NCBI RefSeq assembly: GCF_030848805.1
Contig: NC_092365.1
Coordinates: 6,882,001 to 6,946,000, forward strand
Direction of reading: 5' to 3'
DNA: 64,000 bases
Origin: Temnothorax longispinosus
Lineage: Eukaryota > Arthropoda > Insecta > Hymenoptera > Formicidae
Under the pieces are notes generated by a model that was not told the origin of the DNA, made no database searches, and was given only the letters and a program-made list of their open reading frames with translations. Positions 62,794-64,000 of this stretch are shown piece by piece. The translations under genes were made by a program, and so were the position numbers. Every line of letters starts with the position of its first letter. Within the stretch, counting starts at the first letter, position 1.

Positions 62794-64000
62794 GAGGTGC
62801 CTTTTCATTAGTTTTTCCACGTTTATTTATTTTACATTATCGCTTTTTTCCTCCAGAACCCGTGAACGATGACGATCGCGGTCTGGGTGGGCCTCAGAGT
62901 AACGATGAGATTCGCGGTACACGCATGTATATCGGGGTTGCGTGACGACAATAAAATCTCCAAATAATATCGCGAGCGATAAAGTGCGCTCGCTTGCGGC
63001 GTCGGCTCTACGGCTTCTTTGATAGACTTTACGACAAGCTCCGATTTGCACGCTTGCCCCGCCGAGGTACCATGTGTACGATTCGGTTGCTCAAACGAAG
63101 CCGACTTTTTAAGTCGGCCGAGGAGGGATTTAAACGCGACATTCGAACACGTCGTTCGACACGATGCTTTTTGCGACGAGGTAATGTCAGGTGTTTCGCG
63201 TGCCAGATGTCTGTATCGTATCTTTCTTCCATTTTTTTCTCTTTCTCATTGTCATCTATTACGCTTGCAAATTCGGGTACGATTTTCGCGTATTAAGCTT
63301 GATAAACATGCGTTTACGTTCGAAGTCGGTCATGTCGTAATTAGAATCCAAGTACAGGGACGCGCGACGTCAGACAGGCATATTGTCTTTTACGAGAGAT
63401 TCTGTCTCTTCGTGGAACACGTCGGTTGTGCTCTACGGTCGTGCTCTTCGTTCAGGCCGTTCCGCCGGGCGTTCGCATAACGGAGACGACCACGAAGAAG
63501 ACAGCAACGACGACGAGTCTGTCGTCGTTCCTTTGCTCGCGCATGGCTACTCCCACATATACACGCTCACGTGGGCTAGTCGAGATTACCGCCGAGGCAC
63601 TTGCCAACAATGTGGCGAAGCTTTGATGTGACGTAAAATGGCGCGTTAACCGGCGCGCCGTATCTCTACGGCCGGTCGCGCACATACGGCTTTATTTCGC
63701 TACGAGGAGGGCGGCGGCGATCGCTTTTCCGATCGGAAAGTCACCGCCGCTATCGCGTCGCGACTTATAGAAGCCGCGGATGGCGGGACGCGCCTGAGAA
63801 GCGCCAAGTTGGCAAATTATCTCGTCGAGACGTCAACCTCTCGTCGAGGGGTCGCGTATAAAGCGATAAATCATCACATAAAACGTCTCTCACCTAACGA
63901 CGATCGCGCATCGGGGCAAAGGAATGCCGGTCGTAAATTAAGACCCCGAGAGTATTCGAGGAGCCAAGTAGTGAAAAATCGATATGAAAGACAAACTTGA
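62794..64000. other. CpG-rich end of window, no recognised gene
   Basis: Several frames of 60-150 codons overlap on both strands. None shows a conserved motif, and I cannot support any of them. Confidence 0.45.

Noticed and set aside
63019..63480. 153-codon frame near the window end
   Set aside because: No conserved motif, and equally long frames overlap in other phases of this CpG-rich DNA.

Overview
The window is nuclear DNA of an insect, most likely a hymenopteran such as an ant. The evidence is: exons of the ARID transcription factor retained/dead ringer with canonical GT-AG introns, a fatty acyl-CoA reductase of insect type, a fragment of eukaryotic 28S rRNA, a BEL/Pao retrotransposon with an insect tRNA-Tyr primer site, AT-rich repeat-laden intergenic DNA, and a CpG-rich, GC-richer block at the right end. 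Species assignment is inference. No bacterial, CRISPR or tRNA-gene features were seen.

Layout. 1-3.7 kb: a decayed hAT transposase (minus strand) broken by foldback and palindromic elements. 5.2-7.2 kb: a multi-exon, uncharacterised SAM-like-domain gene (minus), probably decayed. 7.95-10.7 kb: a composite terminal-inverted-repeat (TIR) element with a TTAA-flanked MITE inside. 10.85-13.07 kb: a 2.2-kb palindrome built on a ~165-bp repeat. 15.39-23.57 kb: a complete, young BEL/Pao element (LTRs, PBS, PPT, one 1776-codon polyprotein, 5-bp target duplication). 23.9-25.8 kb: a decayed zinc-finger family gene. 26.1-31.9 kb: a chimeric block of a 28S rRNA fragment, fatty acyl-CoA reductase exons, and a Helitron helicase bracketed and interrupted by long palindromes. 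32-38 kb: AT microsatellites and nested foldback elements. 37.6-38.4 kb: exons of an unrecognised gene. 39-40.4 kb: the 3' part of a LINE. 42-45.6 kb: a PIF/Harbinger remnant (transposase plus Myb/SANT-like accessory gene) split by a 1.1-kb foldback element. 46-49.7 kb: AT-rich DNA without recognised genes. 49.7-50.7 kb: a palindromic element. 51.2-56.7 kb: the last five exons of retn (minus). 56.7-64 kb: GC-richer sequence upstream of these exons, probably retn intron, with MITEs, a GA-rich tract and a diverged repeat, but no recognised exon.

The main theme is layered transposition. Insertions can be dated relative to each other because some interrupt reading frames or have an unoccupied copy nearby. 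Three insertions are supported by restoration of an open frame or by an internal empty site. At least ten long inverted repeats (several over 500 bp) lie in the first 51 kb. Two foldback families share arrays of a GTGCT motif near their ends together with G-runs, and may be mobilised by related transposases. The clearest working host gene is retn. The clearest potentially active mobile element is the BEL/Pao copy.
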